Shown here in pieces: positions 31,099-41,210 of a stretch of 64,000 nucleotides of DNA. Made by a program: the position numbers and the translations under genes. The DNA is from Kalaharituber pfeilii. Its lineage: Eukaryota; Ascomycota; Pezizomycetes; Pezizales; Pezizaceae. The notes beneath the pieces were generated by a model. That model worked only from the letters and a program-made list of their open reading frames with translations. It had not been told where the DNA came from and made no database searches. The stretch lies in NCBI GenBank assembly GCA_015179045.1, contig WHUZ01000068.1, positions 1 to 64,000 of the forward strand. Reading direction: 5' to 3'. Within the stretch, counting starts at the first letter, position 1, and each line of letters begins with the position of its first letter.

Positions 31099-31772
31099 TC
31101 ATGACAATGCCCTTTTCGTCATAGTTCCACAGATTGTCAGGGGTGATCTTCAGCGGCCGAATTGTAGTACGGAGTGATCGATAGAATGCTATTTGTGCTG
31201 GAATGTTTGTACCCTGTACCTGTCGAATTCTCTCTATGTATTGTACATATTTTGCTTTCACTGCAGGGTGGCGTGTAAAGTATCTTTCATGCCAGCGGTG
31301 GGGAGGAATTTGGTTGCTATATCTTCGTTGCAAAAGCAAAACCACCATCGATCTCAACATTTGAAGATGAAACAGGGAAACCCATATCACTCATTTCAAG
31401 TGTCCAACACTCTAGTGCATTTTCTTCACTTCTGGTAAGCAATTGCTGCTTCTCTCGTGCCTCTTTCCTTGACTTGTGTGTCCGTTTAATCCGCCAACTT
31501 AATGTACAGGGATCAACATCAAAGTATTCAGCTATTTTCGATAAAGACTCGTTTCGATGCTTATAAAAATAAGTATTGATAGCTTCATGAGACTAGATAG
31601 CTTCAGGCTGGTTCCGGCATCTCATGGCTGTAAAATGCGAGTATTTGGAGTTCAAGGAGTAGAGAAATGGCTACGATATTGCGATTATACGTGATAGTGG
31701 GGATTGTCTTACCGAGGCTGAAATGTGTGCATCTTTACAGGTGGGCACATCATTACCCCATCGGTGATGGTA

Positions 31773-32050
31773 TTGGGTTCTCCCCTGTTCAATGCATAAT
31801 ATAGCCAAGCATTACTACTAATACAGAACGAGAGTGAAAAATGGTGCTCTTACATACCTTCTGATCCCTTCGGGAATTGTATTTAATTCCTGAGAACTCC
31901 GGGCGTGCAAAATTGAGGAAACTCAGTAGCGCTATGGTTTGCAGTTAATGGTTGTGTCGCAATTGAATCGATGTTCTCAGGAGATAGTAACGAACTGAGG
32001 GCAGGGAAGGTAACGGGGTGCGTGTGCTTTTATAAGCAGGAATGACCCGG
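31773..32050 (-). promoter_or_regulatory. candidate promoter and first exon next to the pogo element
   Basis: On minus, GCTTATAAAAGCAC (about 32036-32023) is a strong TATA-type box. About 165 bp further, GATCAGAAG is followed by GTATGTAAG, a consensus donor at 31857. No ATG lies between, so the exon would be untranslated, and the pogo element would sit in its first intron. The body of the gene was not identified. Confidence 0.35.
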
Positions 32051-32883
32051 GCCGCTAGATATGCAAGGCTCCAATCTTATACTTCATAATAGCAGATGCC
32101 TTGAAACGTCTTCATCCGAGTCAGGAAACTCGGCGTGGGTGCGGCCTGCTTGCTTGCGTAAAGCAAAACTGAAGAAGAAGGCAGCAATGGGACGTGATAT
32201 ATGTGCTGGGCCACTTGTAACAGTGATTCAGTCGCCACTGGCCTGCGCGACCCAACGGAACGCCGGCCCGTGATCACATACTAGTACAATGCATTGACCC
32301 CTTTCTTTTACACACAGAAATATAACGGAATGTTGGTATGTTGGTAGCTGTTAGAATACTAGAAGATTTGAAATGATTATTATCTAGATTATTTGTTTAT
32401 TTTTTTTTTTTTTTGTTTATCTACTCGTGTATTTAAGCTTACACTTTTCCATTCCGTTGACGGGCACCACGATAGGCACCATGGCATATCAGCTCGTGCC
32501 CCAGTATATCAAAAGGTCCGCGCTCCCGATTTGGAAATTCAAGCCCAACTCAGGCAGGGTTGCTCCCCCGGTCATAATATCGACCTGGTTTTTTTCTGGA
32601 TCTCCCATGTACCTCCAACACATCTTCCTGTTTGGAATTAATAAAAAGGAAGACAATGACCTTATAGAAATATCCGAAAAAGAAAGCAAAATGAATGGTG
32701 GTAGTCAAGTATCCAGGAGTAACTTGGTGGTTGCTGTAGGGAGGCGGCTAGAGCGCTGCTAGATGAGCCGCGGGAGAGAGACGGGGGGGGGAGTACCAGT
32801 GGAAGGAAGTTGTCTACGTTCCGACCTGGCTTACAGATAGTTTGGTGTAGTCCTTGTGGGTTGTTTATAATGCCGGAACTTCC
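32051..32883. other. gene-free stretch
   Basis: A T17 run at 32400-32416 is not followed by any of the recognised tails. No coding signal. Confidence 0.4.
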
Positions 32884-32896
32884 AACCACGGTACCA

Positions 32897-33127
32897 ATGA
32901 AAGAAGCCGGAAAGGTTAGACTGGGAGGGAAATGGTTGCGCATGGAAGTGTACGAGCCGAACAGAGGAAGGAGTTAGGCAGGCTCGGACATCTCTCTCTC
33001 CCCGAACCACGGACATTCACCTCGGGGCCCACCTGTATTTAAGATATTTTTAGGTAGCTTTAGTTTATAAAACCCTCGCCATAGCCTTCCAGGCGGCACG
33101 CGAGTAATGAAATAAAAAAAAAAAAAA
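32897..33127 (+). mobile_element. short ORF1-derived LINE insert with 13-bp TSD
   Basis: AACCACGGTACCA at 32884-32896 and 33128-33140. The 231-bp insert starts exactly 17 nt before GGTTAGACTGGGAGG (ORF1 motif KVRLGGKW), as the copy at 29744 does, and ends with tail-1 (33075-33104, GCCT/AGGC inner stem) and A16. Confidence 0.9.
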
Positions 33128-33140
33128 AACCACGGTACCA

Positions 33141-34548
33141 TCATTTCACAACATAGCCCGTCTTGCAAACAATTAAATCGTTACTCTAGACTTCGTGAGT
33201 CGTAGAACATACCGATCCCAAGTACCTTTTGCTGATTCCTAAGTTACTGCCCTCGCTGAATATGAAATTAATACTAGTACTGTTAGTGATCTGCAATAAT
33301 ATGATGGGTGGGAGTTGTCAAATATCAGTAGGACCATGATGGGGTCTAGGAAGAGCAATTGAGGAAGAGGCCTAAGAGCAACCTCATGCTCTACGTATAC
33401 AGATAACTGTACTTTGGTTACTATCTCCAGAGTAAAAACAATCTCTTCTGCCTACAGTTAACCAGGTATCTTGACTTCAAGTTCGGTAGACCCAGCATCC
33501 CCAGGGCCGCCGGAACCTATCCGGACAGGCACATTGTCCCTGCGGCTCCCGAACCGCATCAGATTATAAACATTTCCTCTGTGATTGCAAGACAATCGAC
33601 AAAATTATCGCCAAAACTAAGCAACCAGCCCTAGCAGTCACAGCACGAACGATTCCCACACAGAACCAAGATCTTCACATACTCACCCGAGGGCATCCCT
33701 CAACTAAGTTAACCTCACAGTCGTGAAGAACAGTGTTTCCCTAGGCCTCTCCAAACAACTATTAGCCTTCCAGACCTAACCGAAGGGAAATGAAACAACC
33801 ACTAATGTTCCGGGCCTCAATGAAGGGAAGCAAAACAATTATTAGGGTTTATCCCTCATCATCAGTATTTTATTTGAGAATGACAGTACTATAGAATGGA
33901 GTACGCCAATCTATGATAGAATCGTAGTAGGCTTTACTAGAGAATCAATGTTTAACTCATCGAACGCCGGGGTAAGCGCAGAGGCGGCCGGACGAGAGCG
34001 AGTCGCGGCAGTCCAAGCGGCTCAGAGTTAGAAAATTACGCCGGTTAGTCTTCCGCTGAACCGGACAATGGGCGCCGGCCCGGCCGGGTATAGGTATGCT
34101 GACATAGCAACAATCATGTAAAACAGAGTAACGTGAAATGCTCAAGCCCTACCTCCCTTCAGCTTGCTTTGCTTCCCCCACAGCGAACATGAGGCCAGTC
34201 TGTCTTATGAACCGCAAAGTAGACCAGACCTGCTCTTCGTAAATCGTCTTTCGCTTATAACCCTCGCACGTAAACCGCCGCCCTAATTGGCTATGTTCTC
34301 GGAGCAGGAACCAGTCATCACAGTAACCTTAATTTTTTTTTTTTTTTTTTTTTTTTTTAACTTTGTCGCTACAATAGAATATCTTGCAACAAAGCTTTTA
34401 TTTTGTTTTTCTGGGGGTGGCGTTTCGACAGCTCGCTTAAATTTCCAAAAGTGGTAGCGGAAGACTATAGGCGTGCCTGCCCCATGGGGAAGCGGGGAAT
34501 AAGCGAGAGGGGAATTAGCGAGGGGAAACTGCGGGGGGATACCGCAAC
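33141..34548. other. gene-free stretch
   Basis: No gene supported. T28 at about 34331-34358 lacks a recognisable tail. 33960-34100 is GC-rich without a tRNA or rRNA fold that I can find. Confidence 0.4.
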
Positions 34549-34689
34549 CTAGGAGCAGGGGGAATAAAAAAATAAGACTTTCAAAGTAGAGATTTTTACA
34601 CTGAATGCTTGTGAGAAGAGGAACAATGCGATCTCAGTACCCACTTCCCACCATCTTGTTCTCAAGCTTCGGTTTAAGGCCTTCGGAAA

Positions 34690-35130
34690 GACAGGTAAAA
34701 ACCCTCCATAGATGATTCCTACACCCAAACCTAGCGAGTCGTTTGCTAAGATTGTTGACCAGTTTAGCGCAGATTGTTTCTTCCTGTCATAATCTAAATG
34801 TTCTTCGGGTCCCTTGCAGATGAACCAGAAGGGTGGCTCGCGTCGGCTCCCTACCCTGTTCCCTTCGCCCGAGCCGCCCTGAGAGTATACCCTCCTCAAC
34901 GTTTAGACTGAGAGCCGTAGGCAGAAAAGACAGCAGTCACAAAACAAAAGCCCTGTAGACGATGCCTATACCCAAGCGTAGCAAGCCCTTTTGCCAACTT
35001 GTCAATCAGCCTAGCGCAGAATGTTCCTTTGGTGTCATAATCCAAAATCTTTACAGCCGTCCCTTGGGGGGAAGAAACCAGAACGGGTGCTTCGCTTCGA
35101 GGCCCAAAACCGCCCCGTTCGATATAGTTG
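34690..35130 (-). repeat. two diverged tandem copies of a coding-like unit
   Basis: 34690-34885 and 34940-35130 align through ATGATTCCTACACCC / ACGATGCCTATACCC, CAGTTTAGCGCAG / CAGCCTAGCGCAG and TGTCATAATC. On minus both contain LDYD, and the second reads AVKILDYDTKGTF and LIDKLAKGL. They look like duplicated remnants of one exon of unknown function; open frames reach 116 codons. Confidence 0.5.
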
Positions 35131-35216
35131 ATCAGAACCTTGATTCTCAGTCACCCCCTTTTGACTTTTATGGACAGGTACGGAAAAGGGCAAAGCAGTT
35201 TCTGCAGTTTTGTTTG

Positions 35217-35227
35217 TCGTATATAAG
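35217..35227 (+). promoter_or_regulatory. TATA box of the 35406 gene
   Basis: GTATATAAGGG lies about 180 bp before the start codon and is followed by a pyrimidine-rich leader. Confidence 0.6.
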
Positions 35228-35405
35228 GGACAGTCTGTGTGTCCTGATTCCTTTTTCCCCCATCTTTTATGGATCATCATCCTGTAGGAGACTATCTATC
35301 TGCTGCTGCTCTTGCTGCCACAAATCTGACAACTTTGACAACACTCCATATTAATAAAAAAATCTTGCCTCTCGTGCCATTTTCCTTCTATTCTGCCTGT
35401 CCAAA

Positions 35406-37167
35406 ATGTCTTTTCAGAACCAGGAGATGAACTCCAATATGGACCTTCTGGACCTTGACAGCCTGTTCGGCGAAGATCTCCCTACGCTCCTTAACCAATT
35501 CCCCGGTTTGTGGGAAGCTGATGTTGGAGGGGAAGCTGAAATTCCTCGAGACCTGGATGAACTCTTCTATGAGGATGACGAGAGAAAAAACATGGGCAAT
35601 GACGCTGAGTTGGGAGAAGTTGTCAGCGCCCAAGAAGGTATGTCTCCCTGCCCAAGCCAAGCGTACTTTCAAATGCTCACCCCCCTGAAACCGTGGTTAT
35701 AGCCCCTGCCACTGCCGCTGCCAATAGCTGCAGTTCTGCCGGTACCGTGAACCCAGCAACCGGAGCTCCTGGCACACAATCTATGCCAAGCGCTCCTGGT
35801 ACAATCGACCCTAGGAAGACCGTGTATGCCAGCTTATTGCAGCCTACCCAGCCTGTCGCTTCTGGCCCCGCGCAACTTCCTCACTGGATACGCCTTCCCA
35901 CTGGCCCGTCGACCATGAACGGTGCAGGGACTGCCAATACAGGAAACCTGTCCCACCCACGCGAGCCTGCCCCAAATGCACCAGCAGGGAATCCAATCTC
36001 GCATCCTTCCTCAACGCCCGCACCGAACGCAGCAACGAGGATGGGCCCCGCCGCTGCAGAGCTTCAAAATCAGCCTGCATCGCCAAAAAGGAGTGCCAAG
36101 AAGGGGACAGCGAAGTCCTCTCTGAGCGCCCACAATAACGAAAGTAACAGAGTTACGAAGCAAACCGCTGCCATCCAGCGTGTGCCGTGCGCGCTTCCAC
36201 GGCTTTCTGCGGGGCTACAGCTTCCCGCCATCCTGCCGATCTTGAGCAGCGCAGAGACAGCCAGCAGTGCCCACGTGGCCGGCCCACGCGCGCCCATCAC
36301 AAGTACCACAGCGGGGAGGGAGCCAAGCCCGTTTCTGCCAAGGCATCCGCCTCCAGACCTCGCAGCCGCTACGTGCAGCAGTGGCAGCGGCGACCAGCCT
36401 GCCCCCGTCACAGAGCAGAGTGCTCCGCCGAAGCCCTCCACAAGGAGCGCCAAAAAGGAACCCGGGGCAAAGCCCCCACGTCCCCGGGCCAGAGCTGACG
36501 AGAGCGGCAAGGCCACAACGAAACCTACGCGTGCACCACCGAGAAGGCCAATCACCCCGCCTACCAACACCCCCTCCTTAACTTCCTCCACTATTTCAAC
36601 CCCTCACAGCGTGGGCGAGATCGTCCCTCCGAGGCCACCGACGCCCAAAAAGAAAAGTTTCAAGGGCAGGGGTCCCTGCAAGGGCCGTGATTGGTCTATA
36701 AGGCCGGAACAGCAGAGTGCAAACGGCCCGGCCTCGGGCTCACAAGCACCAGCTCCACCACAACAGCAGTTCCTGCAACCTGCCCCACAGGCATACCCCT
36801 CGCTGCCGGCAGGCATGCAAATGGGAGCGACTGCCCACGCCCAGGGGCTTTCCATGAACTGGGCACCACTGCCAGAGCAGGCCCTGCAACAACAGCTCCT
36901 GACCGCTCCCCATCATGGTTATGATTGGGCAGGAATCGGGCATGACGTCTCTTCACCCTTGCAGGAGCCACTGTCGGTACGTCGAAAAAGGTTACCTAAG
37001 CCCCATCCACATAAATCTAACTTTTGAACTAGGATTATGATGCAACGATAGCAAGACAGCTTGCATCACAATTGGCGTGGTTTCCTCAGGACGCATCACA
37101 GGAATTCGACGCCAGCTCCCAACTGGCACCAGAGGAGAGCAGGTTGTTCTTGAAACCAAAGTTATAG
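35406..37167 (+). CDS. acidic N-terminus, Pro/Ala/Ser-rich protein, three exons
   Basis: Exons 35406-35637, 35703-36976 and 37033-37167 give 546 residues. Introns: 65 bp (GTATGT...TTATAG) and 56 bp (GTACGT, TCTAACT branch, ACTAG). Splicing changes the frame from a dead end into an open one twice, which is strong support. Residues 1-75 are acidic with Leu/Phe (DLLDLDSLFGEDL, DELFYEDDE), like a transactivation segment. The next 350 are low-complexity Pro/Ala/Ser/Thr with two SAKK-type basic repeats. A basic patch (PTPKKKSFKGRGPCKGRDW) near residue 395 could be a nuclear signal. The last exon is Gln-rich and acidic. No domain is recognised; a transcriptional regulator is a guess. Confidence 0.8.
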
Positions 37168-37545
37168 AGGTGGTTTACTGGGGGCCTAGATTGAGAGGTC
37201 AGGGATTAGGAAGCAGGATTTGTAACCGGGGGGTGCAATTGGGAGTCCTTGGGTGGATGCGTTCATATTTTTGTACTGTATATATTGTTCAATTCATGCA
37301 TGATAGACCTGCACAGTTCATATCCCACAAACCAGAAAGAAAAAAATGAAAAGAAAGGAAAAAGTTAAAACAGCTATCTGTCTCAATCACGATGAATAGG
37401 AATGCTTGCTTGTATTTTGTACCGATTTGACCTGGAATGTTGACTCGTAAGAGTCGTAACTCCATTCTAACTAACCCAAAACCACTAACGTGACACCTAC
37501 CACGCACTGTGACGCCCTTCGAAAACTCCCAAGCGCTGCAACCTT
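37168..37545. other. 3' flank of the acidic/Pro-rich gene
   Basis: AT-rich with A runs (37337-37375), likely the 3' untranslated region and terminator. No gene. Confidence 0.4.
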
Positions 37546-37547
37546 TT

Positions 37548-38026
37548 TTTTAAAGAAAAAAATATACCATTACTCGTGTGCCGTCCAGTGGCCTATGACG
37601 AGATAACATGTCTTGTTTTTCATATTTCTTTTTTTCATTATTATTAGTATATAATCCCGCTTACAGGTACTCGCCTGGCAGGGCCTCTACACCGAAGTCC
37701 TCAATCCGCGGGGACAGGCACCTGTCCACCAACATACACAAACCTCCCCTTATACGACAACGACAAATTAATGCGGCCTCTCAAACGAGCGAGACCAGGT
37801 CGTCAACAGGCCAAGGGTTAATACGACAACTAAACAGGGCCTCCATGCACTTCTGTCCCACCGCGCAGCTAGCATCTCCTCCTCCTCCTTCCCCATCCAC
37901 GCCCATCCTGTCCTCAAGAGGGCTTCCCTTTTTCCTTGTTACCTACTCTATTACGCTCCTACAGCTCCAAGTGCAGCGATCTCTGCGATAACCTTACTTT
38001 GGCTGGAGTTTGACCATCCGATTCTA
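37548..38026 (-). mobile_element. decayed LINE remnants (tail-1, tail-2, ORF1 piece)
   Basis: Tail-1 relic 37548-37605 (ACTCGTGTGCCGTCC...GGCCTATGACGAG). Tail-2 relic 37658-37695 (ATCCCGCTTACAG...GGCAGGG) followed by the GACAGGCACCTGTCC block also seen at 38928. ORF1 piece 37930-38026: AACCTTACTTTGGCTGGAGTTTGACC matches the complement of the 39270 region. Confidence 0.6.
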
Positions 38027-38240
38027 TGGACTCATATTGGCGTACACTTTCTATGTACTACGTGAGGAGGTTGGGCTATTAGATATATGTATACAACTGT
38101 AGTGCTCAACTGCCCCAACCATTTGTCAGTGCTGCAAGGCATTCAGAAAACATTTCCCTATACATGTACTTCATTATACTGCTTTACAGAGTCTCTGTAC
38201 ATCTTTCTCATAGAACAACAGCTCAATGCCGCCATTTTCG
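38027..38240 (+). repeat. diverged arm of the 23.9-25.6 kb inverted repeat
   Basis: Follows the order of 25064-25270: TGTAGTGCTCAACTGCCCC, CAGAAAACATTTCC, CTTTACAGAGTCTCTGT. Shows the family is dispersed. Confidence 0.75.
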
Positions 38241-38825
38241 GTGCCTACCGTTAAGACAAAATTATGCCTGAGACAGGCCTTGATGCCTTAGTAACGCTTC
38301 TTGATACTCTACAAGCCGAACCAACTAGTGATATCTCAGATCTCCAAGAAGTGTTATATTCTCCTATGTGTGAAGGTATATTTTAGAGCATTCTGAACAT
38401 GCCTTTGTTTTAGAATTACATACAGACTGAGTATCTAAAATTCGCTATTAGCAGCAAAAATATCTCTATGGATATTAGCTCACCACTTGGTCCATATGTA
38501 TCCAATTATCATGAAACATTCCAGATCCCTCAAGTACATATTATAGAAGGGATATGCACTTGCTTAAGGCCTTAAATAGCCATCGTGCCATTTGACACCT
38601 GTGTAGGATTCAAATGCCTAATTGGGCAACTGCCACCATAGAGTATTATTCAAAATTTACAATTGGCTACGTGAGGTGCGGAGCTTACTTTCCTATACCT
38701 TTCCAAGCTGCATGGGAAATTTGGTCATCTTCTATGAAGGTTTGGCCTTACAGGAGGCTGTTGTTTTAATTCCAGAAGGCGCCGGATCCCGGTCAGTGAC
38801 ATTAGGCAGAGTCTGACTTTCAGGC
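38241..38825. other. possible decayed coding remnant
   Basis: 38244-38390 plus reads PETGLDALVTLLDTLQAE and DISDLQEVLYSPM with stops afterwards. It could be a dead gene carried by the neighbouring repeat. Otherwise nothing recognised. Confidence 0.3.
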
Positions 38826-39085
38826 TCGCCTGCTCTCTTTTTTTTTTTTTTTTTTTTATTTCACGTAACCCCGCTTGCAGCTGTTCGCCATGGCAGGGTC
38901 CCTGGACCGAAGTCCTTCTGGCCCGGAGACAGGCACCTGTGCAACTACATACAAAATCGTCCCCTGTAAAAACACACAACGATACTATGACTTCGGTGAT
39001 GTGGAGGAACACAAAGCGAAAGCCCAATCCCCCAAGAGAACAATTAAGCACGAATACTCAAATATCCCCCCAGAGAATTAAGCAG

Positions 39086-39148
39086 TTTTTTTTTTTTTTT
39101 TTTTTTATTTCACGTGACCCCGCTTGTAGCTGTTCGCCATGGCAGGGC
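39086..39148 (-). mobile_element. tail-2-only insertion with 12-bp TSD
   Basis: AGAATTAAGCAG at 39074-39085 and 39149-39160. The insert is T21 plus about 42 nt of tail-2 (CACGTGACCCCGCTTGTAGC, then TGTTCGCCATGGCAGGG). Confidence 0.92.
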
Positions 39149-39152
39149 AGAA

Positions 39153-39883
39153 TTAAGCAGTCATATCCATCTCCTCCACATCCCTCCCCTTCCCCTTTCC
39201 GTCCACCTTTGTTATTCTGTCCCAGTCATACAAGCACGAGTGGTACCATTTGCCTGATAACCGTACCTTCGCTGGTGTTTGACTATCTGATTCTACCTCC
39301 CCCTCCAGGTAGATAACAATCGAGCTAGTCTTCTTTCCCTCCCTCCTTTCTTTTCTCACCAACCATCTTGCCGCAACAATCTTCCCCATCCATGGGTTCG
39401 CCTTTTCCATCCACTCTCTTACTTTCCCAAGTTTCTTCGTCACCGCTATGCCATGCACCACAACTGCCCGGCCAGATTGCGGGAGCCTTTCTTTCTGGGA
39501 TGTTCTTGCTTTCGGAGGTGATGTAGGAGGCTTCTTGTTCTGCTTGGGGGGTTGGTACTGGACCCCCTTGCTGCGTTTTTGGATTGAGAAGCGGTGGACC
39601 TTGTTCGGTTTTTCGGTGGTGCTGCTGGAGGTGGGTTGGTTTTTTGTGCTAGGGGTGTATTTGGTGGAATGCTTTGAGAGACGATTGCTGCATATGACAG
39701 CGGAGGTATTGTCTCTGGCTCGGTCTGTGTTTCCCCTTCCTTTTGCCTATAACTTCGCTGTGTGGGAGCATAGTTCTTGCAACGTTCCCCTTTCGCTGCT
39801 GCTGCGAGTAAATCTATGCGCTGGTGTACGTGTCCGAGATAGCCTAGGAACAAGTCTGTTGGCTCGAAGTTTGGTCTTTTCAT
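39153..39883 (-). pseudogene. LINE ORF1 protein, one frameshift
   Basis: N-terminal half (39883 to about 39490): hydrophilic, with PPLSYAAIVSQS and Pro/Asn-rich sequence. After a frameshift near 39490 the C-terminal half reads AVVVHGIAVTKKLGKVREW, AARWLVRKERREGKKTSS, IVIYLEGE, AKVRLSGKWYHSCLYDW. ORF1 proteins of LINEs bind and chaperone the RNA. No CCHC knuckle is visible. Similar to 15046-15465 and 42137-42610. Confidence 0.75.
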
Positions 39884-39899
39884 AAGGTCGCCTGCTCTC

Positions 39900-40863
39900 A
39901 CTGTGCAACTCTACTATGTATTGTACCTTACCTTGTTACCGATCGTCATTATCTCACACCACTCCGTATATCCTCAAATGCCAGTTGCAAGGACAGCTGC
40001 GACGAGGCCACCCACTCGCGCCGAAGTCATCTCCATGGACACCTGGGGCTGGCCCTGTTTGAAGCATGAAGGTCAAGGCATTGCTTTACTACGGTTCTAC
40101 TGCCAAAGGCCCTAGCTTTCTAAATATGCTTAAAGGCGGTCCAGCGAAGATGTTTGTGGAGGAGTTTGATGCACATTTAGTAGTAGCGTGTGTGGAGACC
40201 ATGTTAATTGGAGAGTGGTGAGGTCGGATGAGGCAGTGAGAATGCTCAGTAAGGTTTAACTTGAGATTTTGCATACAAGTCCATGTACTTCTTTTTCATG
40301 CCTGGACCCAGTGCGAGGTCGCAGATCATTGACATCATCAATGATATATTGCTAACTGTGAAAGCAGATTCAGTTCCCAGGAAAAGATCTCAAATTTAAC
40401 TCCGTTAACAATAACAATTACTACTACAGCACAGTTTCCACCCATTCTGCGAAACTATCGCTTATTACGATTCAATTGAAATCCCCAGCAGTAGGAATCC
40501 CGCCTCTGAGACACTACCAGAAGGAAACCAAGAATTCACCACAGATCCAAACCTCAGTTCCAAATCAAGCCCACATTAACAAAGCCCTAAAGATATACCG
40601 TCCATTGTTTGTACATCCCTCCAGAACAAAGAATTTGATAAGTCCAAGACTGTAAATTGAAGAATAGGAAAGCTGGAGCCCATTGTGGACTACGTGGTTG
40701 TCTGCATTCCAATACCGCGCTTCATCTTGAGAACTATTTTCGACTGTATTGTACAACCGCACAATTGCGGGTGAATCAGTTGTTCGTTGTTCGTAGCTTG
40801 ACATGTCCTATGATTCTAAAGTCAAGCTATACTTTTTTTTCCATTTTAACTAAGCCAGCCTGG
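39900..40863. other. gene-free stretch
   Basis: No gene supported; frames on both strands are short. Confidence 0.4.
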
Positions 40864-40872
40864 ATTGATTCT

Positions 40873-40875
<3 letters not shown>

Positions 40876-40913
<38 letters not shown>

Positions 40914-41184
40914 ATAACCCCGCTTGCAGCGCCAAGCCATGGCAGGGTCCCTGGGCAAGCCCTCGAAGCCCGGAGACAGGCTTAACAAACAAAGAAATTT
41001 CTATCTACTTCTAAATCCTGATTCCAGAAACCTCCGGACGGTTCTTCCGGTTTCTGCCTCAGGGAGGCTCCACTATATATCTCCCCTCTCCCCCCTCTCC
41101 TCTTCTCCACTCCTTCGCATCCCGGCAAGCAAACTTCCCCGACGGCAAATTTTTACCCGACCCGGGTCGGTAAATCGCACGGCG
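40876..41184 (-). mobile_element. about 309-bp tail-2 element with TSD
   Basis: TTGATTCTAAC at 40865-40875 and 41185-41195. On minus it has no coding frame: GC-rich 5' part with ACCCGGGTCGG palindrome, a purine-rich stretch, CCTGTCTCCGGGC, CCAGGGACCCTGCCATGG and the tail-2 stem with a long A run (T35 on plus). SINE-like in size, but without visible Pol III boxes. It ends 27 bp downstream of the stop codon of the secreted cationic protein gene. Confidence 0.85.
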
Positions 41185-41210
41185 TTGATTCTAACTTACC
41201 ATCCGCAACC

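Larger units (their letters stand above)
28473..31625 (-). pseudogene. pogo-family transposase, interrupted
   Basis: From 31625 on minus: a helix-turn-helix (ESLSKIAEYFDVDPCTLSWR), WCHERYFTRHP-like CENP-B region, NYDEKGIVM (first catalytic Asp), then after the solo LTR GNREFVTNLETV and KVIPPYIVW; after the LINE insert LLIIDGHSSHV (second Asp) and LPLHTTHLMQPLDV (third Asp). The C-terminus is a Lys/Glu-rich coiled coil and a Ser-rich acidic end (28473). Stops (for example TGA at about 29590) and shifts inactivate it. It would cut and paste the element at TA sites. Confidence 0.88.
28076..31770 (-). mobile_element. Fot1/pogo-like DNA transposon with TIRs and TA duplication
   Basis: 31-bp terminal inverted repeats at 28076-28106 and 31740-31770 differ at one position (outer end CCATCACAGATGGGG against CCATCACCGATGGGG). 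TA flanks both ends (28074-28075, 31771-31772), the Tc1/mariner signature. It contains one degenerate transposase on minus and two later insertions: a solo LTR (30384-31098) and an ORF1-derived LINE piece (29744-29996). Without those the element is about 2.7 kb. Confidence 0.92.
38838..39887 (-). mobile_element. ORF1-only LINE derivative with tail-2 and TSD
   Basis: TCGCCTGCTCTC at 38826-38837 and 39888-39899 is the target duplication. On minus the element starts 4 nt before an ATG (39883), carries ORF1 to a stop at about 39153, a 3' untranslated region (including ACAGGTGCCTGTCTCCGGG), the tail-2 hairpin (38869-38898) and T/A-run end. No reverse transcriptase lies between ORF1 and the tail. 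A second, tail-only insertion sits in the 3' region. Confidence 0.88.

Noticed and set aside
33957..34145. GC-rich segment as a tRNA or rRNA piece
   Set aside because: No cloverleaf and no recognisable rRNA core could be found.
34331..34358. T28 run as another LINE tail
   Set aside because: Neither tail-1, tail-2 nor the variant follows it, and no duplication was found.
36070..36591. Long minus-strand frame opposite the Pro-rich gene
   Set aside because: It mirrors the GC-rich low-complexity coding strand; the plus-strand gene has two frame-restoring introns and a TATA box, the mirror has neither.
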